The notes under the pieces are model-generated. The model ran no database searches. It saw only the letters and a program-made list of their open reading frames with translations, and was not told the origin of the DNA. From contig NZ_NIQU01000005.1 of the NCBI RefSeq assembly GCF_002741105.1, forward strand, positions 275,149-339,148: a stretch of DNA of 64,000 bases, written 5' to 3'. Source of the stretch: Pseudomonas sediminis (lineage in GTDB: Bacteria; Pseudomonadota; Gammaproteobacteria; Pseudomonadales; Pseudomonadaceae). The position numbers were made by a program, and so were the translations under genes. Shown in pieces: positions 9,032-18,215 of this stretch. Each line of letters starts with the position of its first letter. Within the stretch, counting starts at the first letter, position 1.

Positions 9032-10863
9032 CTGACCACACGGTTACGGCCGCCCGCCTTGGCGCGGTACAGGGCGCGGTCGGCCAGTTCCAGCCAGTGC
9101 TCGCCGCAGTCCGACTCGCTCGGTACGCCGGCATGCAGGCCGATGCTCAGGCTCAGCGCTATCGACTGTTGTTGGTAAAGGCAGGGATTGAGCGCGAGCT
9201 CTTCGCGCAGTTGTTCGGCCAGGTCGAGTGCGCCGGTGAGATCGGTGCTGTCGAGCAAGATGACGAATTCTTCGCCGCCGAAGCGCGCCAGCAAATCGCT
9301 ACTGCGCAGGCGCTGCTGGATGCGCTGGGCTGCATGGCGCAGGCAGGCATCGCCAGCGAGATGTCCGTAGCGGTCATTGACCTGCTTGAAGTGATCCAGA
9401 TCCAGCATCAGGACTGCCAGTGACTGTCGGCTGCGCACGGCGCGGGCGCAGGCGCGCGCCAGTTCTTCGCTGAGAGTCTGGCGGTTGAACAGGCCGGTAA
9501 GCCCGTCGCGTCGGTTCAGTTCGGCCAGGCGCAGGTTGGCGTTGGACAGTTGCTGCAGGGTGTCCTGCAGCGTCGCGGTGCGCTCCTGTACGCGCTGTTC
9601 CAGGCTTTCGCTGATCTGCGTTTGCAGTTCCAGGTGCTTGGTCTGTTCGCTGCGCAGGCGGCGCTCCTGATCGATCAGCTTGGCCTGAGCCTGGCGTTCG
9701 GCTTGCTGCACCTGGCGGATGCGCGAGGCCAGGGCGATGGAGAACACCGTCATCTCGATCAGGCCGCCAATCTGCTGGGCATGCAGGGTCAGCAGCGAGT
9801 AGGGCAGCAGTCCGGTGCCGGTGAGGATGCTGGCAAGGCTGGCGGCGATCAGCACGAACCAGCCCAGGGCGAACAGGCGCGCGGCTGCGTAACCGCCGCG
9901 CCAGCGCAGCAGGGTAATGACGAAGGCGGCCAGTGCGCAGGCGGTCACCAGCACGAAGCTGCCGATCAGGGCGGGTGCATACGGGCCAAACAGCGCCATG
10001 CCGAGCACCAACCAGGCGCAGGCCTTGAGCGTATTGGCGACCCAGCGATAAGGTCTGGCGGCCTTGTCCAGATCCAGCACGCCGTAGGTGAATTGAATGC
10101 CGAACAATGTCGCCAGGGCGGAGCTGAGCGGGAAGCTCAGTTGATGCCAGGCCAGGGCATTGGGCCACAACCATTGCAGGGCGAAGCCGAGCTGGATGAA
10201 CTGGTAGAGACTGAAGCTGGCGACGAACAGGCTGTACCAGAGGTAATTGCGGTCGCGGGTGATGCAGAAAATGCTCAGGCTGTAGATCAGCATTGCCATC
10301 AGGGCGCCGAAGAACAGGCCCTGCAGCAACAGGCTGCGCTGTTCCTGATGGTCGAAGGCATCGCGGGTCATCAGACTGGCGCTGAGGTTGGCCGAGCCGT
10401 CAGTTTGCATGCGCAGCCAAATGCGCTGGCGTTCGCCAGACGTTACGTGCAGAGGCAGTACCAGTTGCCGGTGCTCGACCCAGCGCCAGTCGAAGGGGCG
10501 CTGGTCACCTGCGCGGTAGATGCGTTTGTCGTCCAGGCCGTAGGCGTCCAGTTGATCCAGCAGTGGATTGCCGATCAGCAGCACCCAGCCCAGCGAGCGG
10601 CTGTGCGGGTTGTGTACGTCCAGGCGTAGCCAGTAGGTGCTGCCGCTGTAGCCGAAGCTGGCATCGCGCCGCTCCACTGCTTGCCAGGCGGAGTCGGGCA
10701 GTGCATGCACATCGGTGATGTCGGCACGGCCATCCGGGTCTTCCCAGAACGTCATGTAAGGCCCGGGCAATGTCTGCGTCTGACCAATCGGCAGCGACAG
10801 GCTTTGCGCCCAGGTCAGTGCTGGTAGCAGCAGAAGTATCAATAGGCGCAGGGTGGCAGTCAA
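9001..10863 (-). CDS. Membrane diguanylate cyclase (7TMR-DISM, GGDEF)
   Basis: A 620-residue protein made of a signal peptide (residues about 1-19), a periplasmic 7TMR-DISMED2-type sensor domain (about 25-160), seven membrane segments (about 175-370), a coiled coil (about 375-445) and a C-terminal GGDEF domain. The active-site motif is GGEEF at 529-533. An RxxD inhibitory site (RSSD, 520-523) lies exactly five residues before it, so product-inhibited synthesis of cyclic di-GMP is expected. The periplasmic module probably senses a small ligand. The gene ends inside the convergent hydrolase gene. Confidence 0.93.
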   Translation of the reverse strand: MTATLRLLILLLLPALTWAQSLSLPIGQTQTLPGPYMTFWEDPDGRADITDVHALPDSAWQAVERRDASFGYSGSTYWLRLDVHNPHSRSLGWVLLIGNPLLDQLDAYGLDDKRIYRAGDQRPFDWRWVEHRQLVLPLHVTSGERQRIWLRMQTDGSANLSASLMTRDAFDHQEQRSLLLQGLFFGALMAMLIYSLSIFCITRDRNYLWYSLFVASFSLYQFIQLGFALQWLWPNALAWHQLSFPLSSALATLFGIQFTYGVLDLDKAARPYRWVANTLKACAWLVLGMALFGPYAPALIGSFVLVTACALAAFVITLLRWRGGYAAARLFALGWFVLIAASLASILTGTGLLPYSLLTLHAQQIGGLIEMTVFSIALASRIRQVQQAERQAQAKLIDQERRLRSEQTKHLELQTQISESLEQRVQERTATLQDTLQQLSNANLRLAELNRRDGLTGLFNRQTLSEELARACARAVRSRQSLAVLMLDLDHFKQVNDRYGHLAGDACLRHAAQRIQQRLRSSDLLARFGGEEFVILLDSTDLTGALDLAEQLREELALNPCLYQQQSIALSLSIGLHAGVPSESDCGEHWLELADRALYRAKAGGRNRVVSYEARAFKDA

Positions 10864-11061
10864 TTGTCTCGGGCTCTCGTGCGAGTGCGCTGCATTATGG
10901 CGCGCGATGATGGCACGATGAAAGCTCGGCGCTGCACGGAGAGGCCGTGCGGCGTATCATGCGGCACCTGATCGACTGGCCGCCGAGGAAGCAGGCAGCC
11001 GCATTCTGGAATCGGATCACCCGGCTTGCCGCATGCAGGCTGCATACTCGGAGGTAGAGTC

Positions 11062-11511
11062 ATGAACTGGGAGTTGCCCGACCCCTTCGTCATCGATATC
11101 GAAGTGAGCGCAGACGACATCGATGGCCTCGGCCACGCCAACAACGCGGTGTACGTCAGTTGGCTGGAGCGTTGCGCCTGGCGGCACTCGCAGTTCCTTG
11201 GGCTGGACCTGGTCGAGTATCGCCGTCTGGACCGGGCCATGGCCGTGGTGCGTCATGAGATCGACTACCTCGCCAGCGCCTACGAAGGGCAGCATCTGCA
11301 GATGGCAACCTGGATCGTCGAGTCCGATCAGCGCCTGAAGATGGATCGACGTTTCCAGCTGGTGCGCCCGGAAGATGGCGTTACCTTGCTGCGTGCCAAG
11401 ACCACCTTCGTCTGCATCGAACTGTCCAGTGGGCGCCCCAAGCGCATGCCGGCGGAGTTCGTCGAAGGCTATGGCAAGGCGCTGACGCCGCCTTATCCGC
11501 TGGAGCTGTAA
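11062..11511 (+). CDS. Acyl-CoA thioesterase, hotdog fold (4HBT family)
   Basis: A 149-residue thioesterase of the YbgC/4-hydroxybenzoyl-CoA type. The catalytic segment is DIDGLGHANNAVYVSWLE (residues about 20-37), whose first Asp lies where the family nucleophile is expected. The family hydrolyses acyl-CoA or acyl-ACP thioesters. The open frame extends 12 codons further upstream, but the ATG at 11062 is preferred because GGAGG sits nine bases before it and the family starts here. The exact substrate is unknown. Confidence 0.87.
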   Translation: MNWELPDPFVIDIEVSADDIDGLGHANNAVYVSWLERCAWRHSQFLGLDLVEYRRLDRAMAVVRHEIDYLASAYEGQHLQMATWIVESDQRLKMDRRFQLVRPEDGVTLLRAKTTFVCIELSSGRPKRMPAEFVEGYGKALTPPYPLEL

Positions 11512-11516
11512 GCTGC

Positions 11517-11912
11517 TCAGTCATCCACCGGCGCAAGAAATACCTGTTCCGGCTCGACCATGATGGCGAAGTTGCGGGTTTCGCCGGGGCGCAGGATGAC
11601 GGACTGCGCCACATCCGGCCCACGGCCTCCACAATAGCCGTCCGGCGACATGGCCACGGCGACGCTCAGCTCGCCGCTGGGCAGGTCCAGGCTGGTGTGG
11701 TCACCCGGGCCAAGTTTCGCCACTACCTGCTGGTTGACGTAGAGCTCCACGTCGCAGGCATTCGGTGCGTTGTTGTCACGGCTGAAGATCAGGCGCGCGG
11801 GCGCATCGGCAACCGGGTCTGCCGGCATGGGGACGATGCCGCTGGGCATCGCTTCATCAGCCTGGGCGCCCCAGCAGCAGATGCCCAGAGCGATCAGTGC
11901 GAGATAACGCAT
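11517..11912 (-). CDS. Small exported protein of unknown function
   Basis: A 131-residue product with a clear signal peptide (MRYLALIALGICCWGAQA, cleavage after residue 18). The mature part has two cysteines (NACDVEL and DGYCGGRG) that could form a disulfide, and beta-strand-like stretches such as RLIFSRDNNA and SVILRPGETRNFAI. It may be a periplasmic or surface beta-sandwich protein. It converges on the thioesterase gene with a 5-base gap. I do not recognise the family. Confidence 0.75.
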   Translation of the reverse strand: MRYLALIALGICCWGAQADEAMPSGIVPMPADPVADAPARLIFSRDNNAPNACDVELYVNQQVVAKLGPGDHTSLDLPSGELSVAVAMSPDGYCGGRGPDVAQSVILRPGETRNFAIMVEPEQVFLAPVDD

Positions 11913-12085
11913 GGCGAGCCTCTCTGTTGGGTGGAATGTCAGTGTGGCCTATCTGATGCCGTAGATACGACACCTGTGGCCCTGCTGAGTGCGGTTTGAG
12001 CATCGTCTTTCGCCCTGCCTGAGCGTCGCTCGACGACTTTTCATGCAGCCCATACACTGTGCGCCCCATTTTTCCGGACAACCAC

Positions 12086-13036
12086 ATGCAAATCGCCCTG
12101 GCGCCCATGGAGGGGTTGGTCGACGAGATTCTGCGCGACGTGCTGACCCGCATCGGCGGCATCGACTGGTGCGTCACCGAGTTCATTCGCGTCAGCGAAC
12201 GGCTGTTGCCGGCTGCCACCTATCACAAGCTGGCGCCCGAGTTGTTCAATGGCTCGCGCACTCAGGCCGGCACACCGATGCGTGTGCAGTTTCTGGGGTC
12301 CGATCCGCAGTGCCTGGCGGACAACGCCGCCTTCGCCTGCACGCTCGGCGCGCCGGTGATCGACCTCAACTTCGGTTGCCCGGCCAAGACAGTGAACAAG
12401 TCGCGTGGTGGCGCGGTGCTGCTCAAGGAGCCGGAACTGTTGCATGCCATCGTTCGCGAGGTGCGGCGCACCGTACCGGCCGAGATTCCGGTCACGGCGA
12501 AGATGCGCCTGGGCTTCGAAGGCAAGGAGGGCGCGCTGGACTGTGCGCGGGCGCTGGCCGAAGGCGGAGCGAGCCAGATCGTCGTGCATGCGCGCACCAA
12601 GGTCGAGGGCTACAAGCCGCCGGCGCACTGGGAGTGGGTGGCGCGTGTGCAGGAGGTGGTCGGCGTGCCGGTGTTCGCCAATGGCGAGGTGTGGACGCTG
12701 GACGATTGGCGCCGCTGCCGCGAAATCAGCGGCGTGGATGACATCATGCTGGGGCGCGGCCTGGTTTCTCGGCCAGGGCTGGCGCGACAGATCGCTGCCG
12801 TCAGAGCCGGCGAGGAGCCCGAGGAAATGAGCTGGGTCGAGCTGCAGCCGCTGTTGCTCGACTTCTGGCAGCAGGCACGGCGCAAGCTGGCGCCGCGTTA
12901 TGCGCCAGGGCGCCTGAAGCAATGGCTGGCGATGCTCACGCGCACCTATCCAGAGGCTGTTGCGCTGTTCGCTGAAGTTCGCCGCGAGCAGGATTGCGAG
13001 CGTATCGATAGGCTGCTGACTGAACAAACTCGGTAG
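12086..13036 (+). CDS. dusC: tRNA-dihydrouridine(16) synthase DusC
   Basis: An FMN- and NADPH-dependent enzyme that reduces U16 in the tRNA D-loop. It has 316 residues from the ATG at 12086, matching the N-terminus of E. coli DusC (LAPMEG). An in-frame codon 27 bases upstream is less likely. The TIM-barrel signature [17 protein letters not shown] carries the catalytic cysteine near residue 97, and [10 protein letters not shown] and NGEVW fit FMN binding. The C-terminal helical domain with RLKQWLAML is typical of the DusC subgroup. It is transcribed alone between the exported-protein gene and ibpA. Confidence 0.93.
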   Translation: MQIALAPMEGLVDEILRDVLTRIGGIDWCVTEFIRVSERLLPAATYHKLAPELFNGSRTQAGTPMRVQFLGSDPQCLADNAAFACTLGAPVIDLNFGCPAKTVNKSRGGAVLLKEPELLHAIVREVRRTVPAEIPVTAKMRLGFEGKEGALDCARALAEGGASQIVVHARTKVEGYKPPAHWEWVARVQEVVGVPVFANGEVWTLDDWRRCREISGVDDIMLGRGLVSRPGLARQIAAVRAGEEPEEMSWVELQPLLLDFWQQARRKLAPRYAPGRLKQWLAMLTRTYPEAVALFAEVRREQDCERIDRLLTEQTR

Positions 13037-13079
13037 GCGCGAGCTCTCCTGATCCTAGCGTTAGATGATCGAGGCATGC

Positions 13080-13107
13080 CTTGAAATTCCTCTGACAGGC
13101 CTCAGAT
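13080..13107 (+). promoter_or_regulatory. Candidate heat-shock sigma (RpoH) promoter of ibpA
   Basis: CTTGAA at 13080-13085, a 14-base spacer, then CCTCAGAT at 13100-13107. This resembles the sigma32 consensus CTTGAA-N(12-14)-CCCCATnT. It would start transcription about 65 bases upstream of the ibpA start codon. Confidence 0.7.
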
Positions 13108-13115
13108 AAGTGAAT

Positions 13116-13169
13116 GCGGGATGCCGAAGTCGGGTTCCGCGATATGACACTTGCTGAAATCTTCAGGAG
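13116..13169 (+). promoter_or_regulatory. ROSE-like RNA thermometer in the ibpA leader
   Basis: Two hairpins precede ibpA. The upstream one pairs GCGGGA with TTCCGC (13116-13140). The second (13151-13169) reads TTGCT-GAA-ATC-TTC-AGGAG. It folds the Shine-Dalgarno AGGAG against TTGCT with the U-G, U-A, G-G, C-G, U-A pairing pattern typical of ROSE elements, closed by GAA/TTC. Melting on heating would free the ribosome-binding site. Confidence 0.8.
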
Positions 13170-13176
13170 ATTACTC

Positions 13177-13626
13177 ATGAGCAACGTACTGTCCCTGGCC
13201 CCTCTGTTCCGCCAGTCCGTCGGTTTCGACCGTTTCAATGATCTTTTCGAATCTGCCCTGCGCAGCAATGACGCCGGCAGTTCTTACCCGCCCTACAACG
13301 TCGAGAAGCATGGCGAAGACCACTACCGTATCGTGGTCGCGGCTGCCGGCTTCGAGGATGACGACCTGGAGTTGCAGGTCGAGCGGGGCGTGCTGACCGT
13401 GGTTGGCAACAAGCGTGATCGCAGCGCCGAGAGCGTTAGCTACCTGCATCAGGGTATCGCTCAGCGTGCCTTCAAACTGTCCTTCCGCCTGGCTGACCAT
13501 ATCGAGGTCAAAGGCGCCAACCTGGTCAACGGTCTGCTTCATGTCGAACTGGAGCGTATCGTGCCGGAAGAGGCCAAGGCCAAGCGCATCCCGATCGGCA
13601 GCCAGCGTCCGGCGCTGGAAAACTGA
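13177..13626 (+). CDS. ibpA: Small heat-shock protein, Hsp20 family (IbpA)
   Basis: An ATP-independent holdase chaperone that binds unfolding proteins in the cytoplasm. The product is 149 residues. The N-terminus LAPLFRQSVGFDRFNDLFES is the IbpA/IbpB signature. It is followed by the alpha-crystallin domain (about 38-130) with YRIVVAAAGFEDDDLEL and the ERIVPEEAK strand, and by a C-terminal tail with an I-x-I-type motif (RIPIG). The ATG at 13177 is chosen because AGGAG precedes it at the right distance. Heat control appears twofold: an RpoH-type promoter and a leader thermometer. Confidence 0.96.
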   Translation: MSNVLSLAPLFRQSVGFDRFNDLFESALRSNDAGSSYPPYNVEKHGEDHYRIVVAAAGFEDDDLELQVERGVLTVVGNKRDRSAESVSYLHQGIAQRAFKLSFRLADHIEVKGANLVNGLLHVELERIVPEEAKAKRIPIGSQRPALEN

Positions 13627-13642
13627 GCCTCGAGCTGACCGA

Positions 13643-13666
13643 GAAGGCGCCCCATGGGGCGCCTTC
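13643..13666 (+). terminator. Terminator-like hairpin after ibpA
   Basis: GAAGGCGCCCC faces GGGGCGCCTTC with almost no loop, then TTCGTTT. The GC-rich stem is strong but the T run is interrupted, so termination may be partial. Confidence 0.65.
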
Positions 13667-13683
13667 TTCGTTTCAAGAGACGG

Positions 13684-13704
13684 GTAGGGTGTGCCGTGCG
13701 CACC
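13684..13704. repeat. Single arm of the GTAGGGTGCGCC repeat family
   Basis: GTAGGGTGTGCCGTGCGCAC lies 18 bases after the ibpA terminator. No facing arm is present here, unlike the paired copies near 6.6, 20.3, 49.7 and 54.1 kb. Confidence 0.6.
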
Positions 13705-13728
13705 GAGGGCGTTACCAGGTTACGACTG

Positions 13729-16700
13729 CTACCTTCCCAGCAGCTCGCAGAAGACTTCCTGCGGTAGCGGCTTGCTGAACAGATAACCCTGGTAGAGGTG
13801 GCAGCCCTGCGCTTGCAGGAAGTCGAGCTGGTCCTGCTGTTCGACGCCTTCGGCGATCAGCGCCAGGCCCAGGCTGCGGGCCATGGCGACGATGGCACGA
13901 ATGATCTCTGCATCGTTGGGGTCGTTGGTGGCGTCACGCACGAACGACTGATCGATCTTCAGCATGTCTACCGGCAGGCGCTTGAGGTAGGTCAGCGAGC
14001 TGTAGCCAGTGCCGAAGTCGTCCATGGCGAAGCTGACGCCATGCTTCTTCAGGCGCAGCATCTTGCCGACGGTGTCGTCGATATTCTGAATGACGATGCC
14101 TTCGGTGATCTCCAGCTTGAGCATGGCATTGGGTAACTGGCTGTCGCGCAGGCTTTTGGCGACCCGCTCGACGAAGTCGTGCTGACGGAACTGGCGGGGG
14201 CTGATGTTGACGCACAGGCTGAAACGTTCGCTGTCGACCAAGCCGTCCACGAGTAGCTGTGAGCAGAAATGGCAGGCCTCGGCCAGCACCCAGCCGCCGA
14301 CCTCAACGATCAGCCCGCTTTCTTCCAGTACCTGGATGAATTGCGCGGGCGACTGTGGGCCCAGCTGTGGATGCTGCCAGCGCAGAAGCGCCTCGGCGCC
14401 GACCACCTTGCCGTCACGGGCATCGACCTGGGGTTGGAAGTGCAGTTCGAATTCGCCGCGTGCTAGAGCCAGGCGCAGGTCGTTCTCCAGGCGCAGGCGT
14501 GCGCTGGCGGCGTCCTGCATGGTGGTGCGAAACAGCTGGATGGCGTTGCGCCCGGAGTCTTTGGCGCGATAGAGGGCGATATCCGCGCGCTTGAGCAAAT
14601 CGGCCGGGGTGTTGCCGTGGTCGGGGATAAGCGCAACGCCGATGCTCGGGGTCACCTGCAGACGGTGACCGTCCAGCAGCATGGGTTCGGCGAGCAACTG
14701 GCGTAGCTTGTCGGCAACCTGCCGAACATGGCGGGTCACTTCCGAGCGCTTGCCCTGCAGGCCGGAGAGCAGCACCACGAATTCGTCGCCGCCGAGGCGG
14801 GCGACGGTGTCCTCCAGGCGCACGCTGGCTTCCAGGCGCGCGGTGATCAGACGCAGTACCGAGTCGCCGACGGGGTGACCGAGCGAGTCGTTGATGTGCT
14901 TGAAGTGGTCGAGGTCGAGAAACAGCAGGGCGCCGCGCAGTTCATGGCGCTTGAGCAGGGCAATCTGCTGGGTCAGGCGATCCATCAGCAGGGCGCGGTT
15001 GGGCAGGTTGGTCAACGCATCGTGATAGGCCAGGTGCTGGACCTGCGCCTGGGCCTGCTTCAGTTCACTGATGTCGCGCGCGGTGAGCAGCAGGCAGGGC
15101 ACATCATTGAGTTCGATGGGTTGCACGGACACGTCGACCAGGCGTACTTCGCCGTCGCGGTGGCGGCCGTGCATTTCCATGTGCAGCACCTGGCCGTGCT
15201 GGGTCAGGTGCTCGATCATGCGCACGCGCTCTTCGGGGTAGGCCCAGATGCTCAGCTCATGCACCGTGCGGCCGATCACTTCCCAGTCCAGGTAACCGGT
15301 GATGCGGGTAAAGCCTTCGTTGATCTCGATATAGCGGCCGGTATCACGTTCAGTGATGGTGATGGCGTCCGGGCTGGAGTGGAAGGCCTTGGCAAATTTC
15401 TCTTCCGAGGCTTGCAGGCGCTGCTCGCGCAGCAGCCGCTCGCTGATATCGACCAGGGTACCGACCATGCGCTGTGGTTGACCGGCATCGTCGAGCTGCA
15501 GCTTGGCGGTGCTTTCGAGAAAGCGCAGGCCGCCATTGTCCAGCTGTACGCGATAAGTGACCTGATAGTGACTGCGGCGCTCCTCTACCAGGCGCTGGTA
15601 ACTCTGGCGCAGGCTGTGTCGATCTTCCATCGGCACCTGGTGGAAGAAGTCGAGGAAGGCGCCTTCGAACGGTCGTGACTCCAGGCCCTGCAGCTGCGAT
15701 GCTCGGGCGCTGGCGAACAGTCGGCTACTGGGGATGTGCCAGTCCCAGGTGCCCAGGTCGGCAGATTCCAGCGCCAGGCGCAGGCGCTGCTTGCTCTCTT
15801 TGAGCGCCTGCTCCTGCGCGCGTTGCTCGGTGATGTTGCGCACGGTGAGTACCAGGCAGGTGGTACCGTTCAACTCTATTTCGCCGCCGAACAGCAAGTT
15901 ACTGGTGACGCTACCGTCGCGGCTGAACAGCCGTACCTCAAGATTGTTCAGGCGCCCGGCTTGTACCGCGTCGAGCATACGTTGACGGTCGCTGGGGTCC
16001 GCCCATATGCCTAGCTCCAGTGATGTGTGGCCCACGGCTTCGGCGCTGCGCCAACCAAATTGCTGCTCGAAACTCGGGTTGACCTCGATGAAGCGGCCGG
16101 TGGCCCGGTCGGTAATGGCCACCGCGTCGGGGGTGTGCATAAAGGCCTTGGCGAATTTTTCCTCGCTGGCACGCAGCGCATTTTCTGCGCGCTTGCGTTC
16201 GCTGGTATCGAGGAAGGTGCAGAGCATCAGGCGCTCGCCCTGCAACTCGATGTACTGGCTCGATAGAACTCCGTCGAGAATCGCATCGCTGCGTGTGCGC
16301 AGCTGGACTTCCTGGATCACCGGCTCCCGGCTTTGCGGGGCCTGCTGGCGCAGATGGTCGCGCTGGCTGGCGTGTACCCAGAGGTTCAGGTCGTGGGTGT
16401 GGCGGCCGAGAGTTTCGCTGGCCGTCCAGCCGAACGCCTGGGTGAAGTGCTGGTTGATCTCGATGATCGCGCTGTCGTCGTAGCGCACCAGCATCATGAT
16501 GTCGGGACTCAGACGGAACAGGCTGGCGAAGCGCTCCTCGGATGCACGCAGGGCCTCGGCGCGCTCTTGCTGGGCGCTGATATCGCGGATCACCCCGAAC
16601 ATGCGCGGGCGGCCGTCGGCCTCGTACTGCAGGCTGCCGGTGATCTCCAGCCAGTGCAGGCTGCCGTCCGGCCAGCGGATACGATGGCGCAAGGCATTGG

Positions 16701-17007
16701 CGATCTGCTCGCCTTTGAGGATGGCGTTGAATTTCGCCAGGACCTCGGCGCGCTCCTCTTCAGGGATCAGTTCGATGTAATGCAGCTCACGCGTTACCGG
16801 GCGATTGGGGTCGAGGCCAAACAGGGCCTGAGCGCCGCGAGACCAGTTGACCTGGCCACTGCGAATGTCCCAATACCAGGTGCCGAGATGGGCGCCGTTC
16901 AGCGCGGCTAGCAAACGCGGCGCATCCTGCCAGGTCTGCTCGAATTCGGCGGGGTCCATCGCCGGTATGTGTGGCAGGGGCGGGGTCTGGTCAGTCGATC
17001 TGGCCAT
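13729..17007 (-). CDS. Multi-PAS GGDEF-EAL cyclic-di-GMP protein
   Basis: A 1092-residue soluble protein with five successive PAS-type domains (about 30-150, 155-275, 278-400, 402-530 and 532-655), a GGDEF domain (about 660-825) and an EAL domain (about 835-1085). The cyclase motif GGDEF is intact at 739-743, with an RxxD inhibitory site (RLED) five residues before it. The phosphodiesterase residues also look intact: EALLRW at 872, NISPRQF, LEITEG, DDFGTGYSSL and AEGVE. Both activities are therefore possible. No membrane segment is visible, so the signals are probably cytoplasmic (redox, oxygen, light or ligand). Confidence 0.94.
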   Translation of the reverse strand: MARSTDQTPPLPHIPAMDPAEFEQTWQDAPRLLAALNGAHLGTWYWDIRSGQVNWSRGAQALFGLDPNRPVTRELHYIELIPEEERAEVLAKFNAILKGEQIANALRHRIRWPDGSLHWLEITGSLQYEADGRPRMFGVIRDISAQQERAEALRASEERFASLFRLSPDIMMLVRYDDSAIIEINQHFTQAFGWTASETLGRHTHDLNLWVHASQRDHLRQQAPQSREPVIQEVQLRTRSDAILDGVLSSQYIELQGERLMLCTFLDTSERKRAENALRASEEKFAKAFMHTPDAVAITDRATGRFIEVNPSFEQQFGWRSAEAVGHTSLELGIWADPSDRQRMLDAVQAGRLNNLEVRLFSRDGSVTSNLLFGGEIELNGTTCLVLTVRNITEQRAQEQALKESKQRLRLALESADLGTWDWHIPSSRLFASARASQLQGLESRPFEGAFLDFFHQVPMEDRHSLRQSYQRLVEERRSHYQVTYRVQLDNGGLRFLESTAKLQLDDAGQPQRMVGTLVDISERLLREQRLQASEEKFAKAFHSSPDAITITERDTGRYIEINEGFTRITGYLDWEVIGRTVHELSIWAYPEERVRMIEHLTQHGQVLHMEMHGRHRDGEVRLVDVSVQPIELNDVPCLLLTARDISELKQAQAQVQHLAYHDALTNLPNRALLMDRLTQQIALLKRHELRGALLFLDLDHFKHINDSLGHPVGDSVLRLITARLEASVRLEDTVARLGGDEFVVLLSGLQGKRSEVTRHVRQVADKLRQLLAEPMLLDGHRLQVTPSIGVALIPDHGNTPADLLKRADIALYRAKDSGRNAIQLFRTTMQDAASARLRLENDLRLALARGEFELHFQPQVDARDGKVVGAEALLRWQHPQLGPQSPAQFIQVLEESGLIVEVGGWVLAEACHFCSQLLVDGLVDSERFSLCVNISPRQFRQHDFVERVAKSLRDSQLPNAMLKLEITEGIVIQNIDDTVGKMLRLKKHGVSFAMDDFGTGYSSLTYLKRLPVDMLKIDQSFVRDATNDPNDAEIIRAIVAMARSLGLALIAEGVEQQDQLDFLQAQGCHLYQGYLFSKPLPQEVFCELLGR

Positions 17008-17109
17008 GGCCGTACCTTCCTCTGGAGTGCGCGATGCGCGGGGCGGGCGTTAGAGGCATGTAGATATGTTTTTGTCTTTATGTCGCCACGTTAGTCTCAG
17101 TTCGGATGC

Positions 17110-17991
17110 CTATGCAAGATCATCCCGCTGGCTGTCGAGCAGATCCATGAATGCCCGTGCGGCATTCGACAGGGTGCGCTCGGTATGCAGGATGTAGCCT
17201 AACTGGCGGGTCAACTGGATGCCCGGTATCGGCAGGCGCGCGACCTGCTCGTCGAGCATGGTGCGCGGCAGCACGCTCCAGGCCAGGCCGATGGAAACCA
17301 TCATCTTGATGGTTTCCAGGTAGTTGGTGCTCATGGCGATATTGGGTGTCAGACCCTGGGCTTCGAACAGGCGCTGCACGATATGGTGGGTAAAGGTGTT
17401 GCCGCCAGGAAAGACGGCCGGATGCTGCGCCACGTCGGCCAGGCTGATCACTTGGCTGCGGGCCAGCGGATGTTCCGGTGCGGCGACGAAATCCAATGGG
17501 TCGTCCCACACGGCGATGGCGCGGATCGGTTCGCGGGTTTCCGGGGCGAGGGTGATCACTGCCAGTTCGGCGCGACCATGCAGGACTTCTTCATATGCCA
17601 CTTCCGAATCGAGGAACTGGATGTCCAGCGCCACCTGCGGGTGGGCGCGGGTGAAGGCGCGTAGCAGAGCGGGCAGGCGATGCAAGCCGATATGGTGGCT
17701 GGTGGCCAGGGTCAGACGGCCGCTGACTTCACCGGACAGGTTGGTCAGCGCGCGACGGGTATCGTCCAGCACGTTGAGAATCTGGTAGGCGCGCGGCAGC
17801 AGAGCGCGACCTGCCTGGGTGAGGCCAATCTCGCGGCCGAGGCGGTCGAACAGGCGCACGCCCAACTGTTGTTCCAGGCCGGCGATGCGTTTGCTCACGG
17901 CGGGTTGGGTCAGGTGCAGGCGCTCGCCGGCTTCGGAAAAACTGCCCGTCTCGGCGATGGCGATGAAGGCGTTGAGGTTGGCCAGATCCAT
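17110..17991 (-). CDS. LysR-family regulator divergent from leuC
   Basis: A 293-residue LysR-type regulator. The helix-turn-helix lies in residues about 1-60 (FSEAGERLHLTQPAVSKRIA), followed by the effector domain. The frame is open for 67 more codons upstream, but the ATG at 17991 begins the family N-terminus MDLANLNAFIAIAE and has CGGAG before it. It is transcribed away from leuC across a 224-base gap, the usual arrangement for a regulator of the neighbouring operon. Direct control of leuCDB is an inference. Confidence 0.9.
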   Translation of the reverse strand: MDLANLNAFIAIAETGSFSEAGERLHLTQPAVSKRIAGLEQQLGVRLFDRLGREIGLTQAGRALLPRAYQILNVLDDTRRALTNLSGEVSGRLTLATSHHIGLHRLPALLRAFTRAHPQVALDIQFLDSEVAYEEVLHGRAELAVITLAPETREPIRAIAVWDDPLDFVAAPEHPLARSQVISLADVAQHPAVFPGGNTFTHHIVQRLFEAQGLTPNIAMSTNYLETIKMMVSIGLAWSVLPRTMLDEQVARLPIPGIQLTRQLGYILHTERTLSNAARAFMDLLDSQRDDLA

Positions 17992-18028
17992 GGAGCGCTC
18001 CGAGTAAATGATGATGCCCTGAGCATAC

Positions 18029-18043
18029 ATTCCTCTACGGAAT
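18029..18043. promoter_or_regulatory. Candidate operator in the lysR-leuC gap
   Basis: ATTCC-TCTAC-GGAAT, a perfect 5-base inverted repeat with a 5-base spacer, lies 38 bases upstream of the LysR start. It fits an autoregulatory site. It is followed by an AT-rich stretch (AATAAAAAATATGAATTTG) suited to divergent promoters. Confidence 0.4.
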
Positions 18044-18215
18044 CCTTTGAATAAAAAATATGAATTTGAGTTATTTCGTGCCTGGCCATAGCATTCTCCC
18101 CATAAGCCGAAGGGCCATTTTTGCCCAGGCATAGAAAGGTGCACTTCTGACGCCGGGCGGTGATAACGCAGGCAGTTTACGGATGTGCTCAAAAGGCGCT
18201 GATGAGGTAAGGCTG

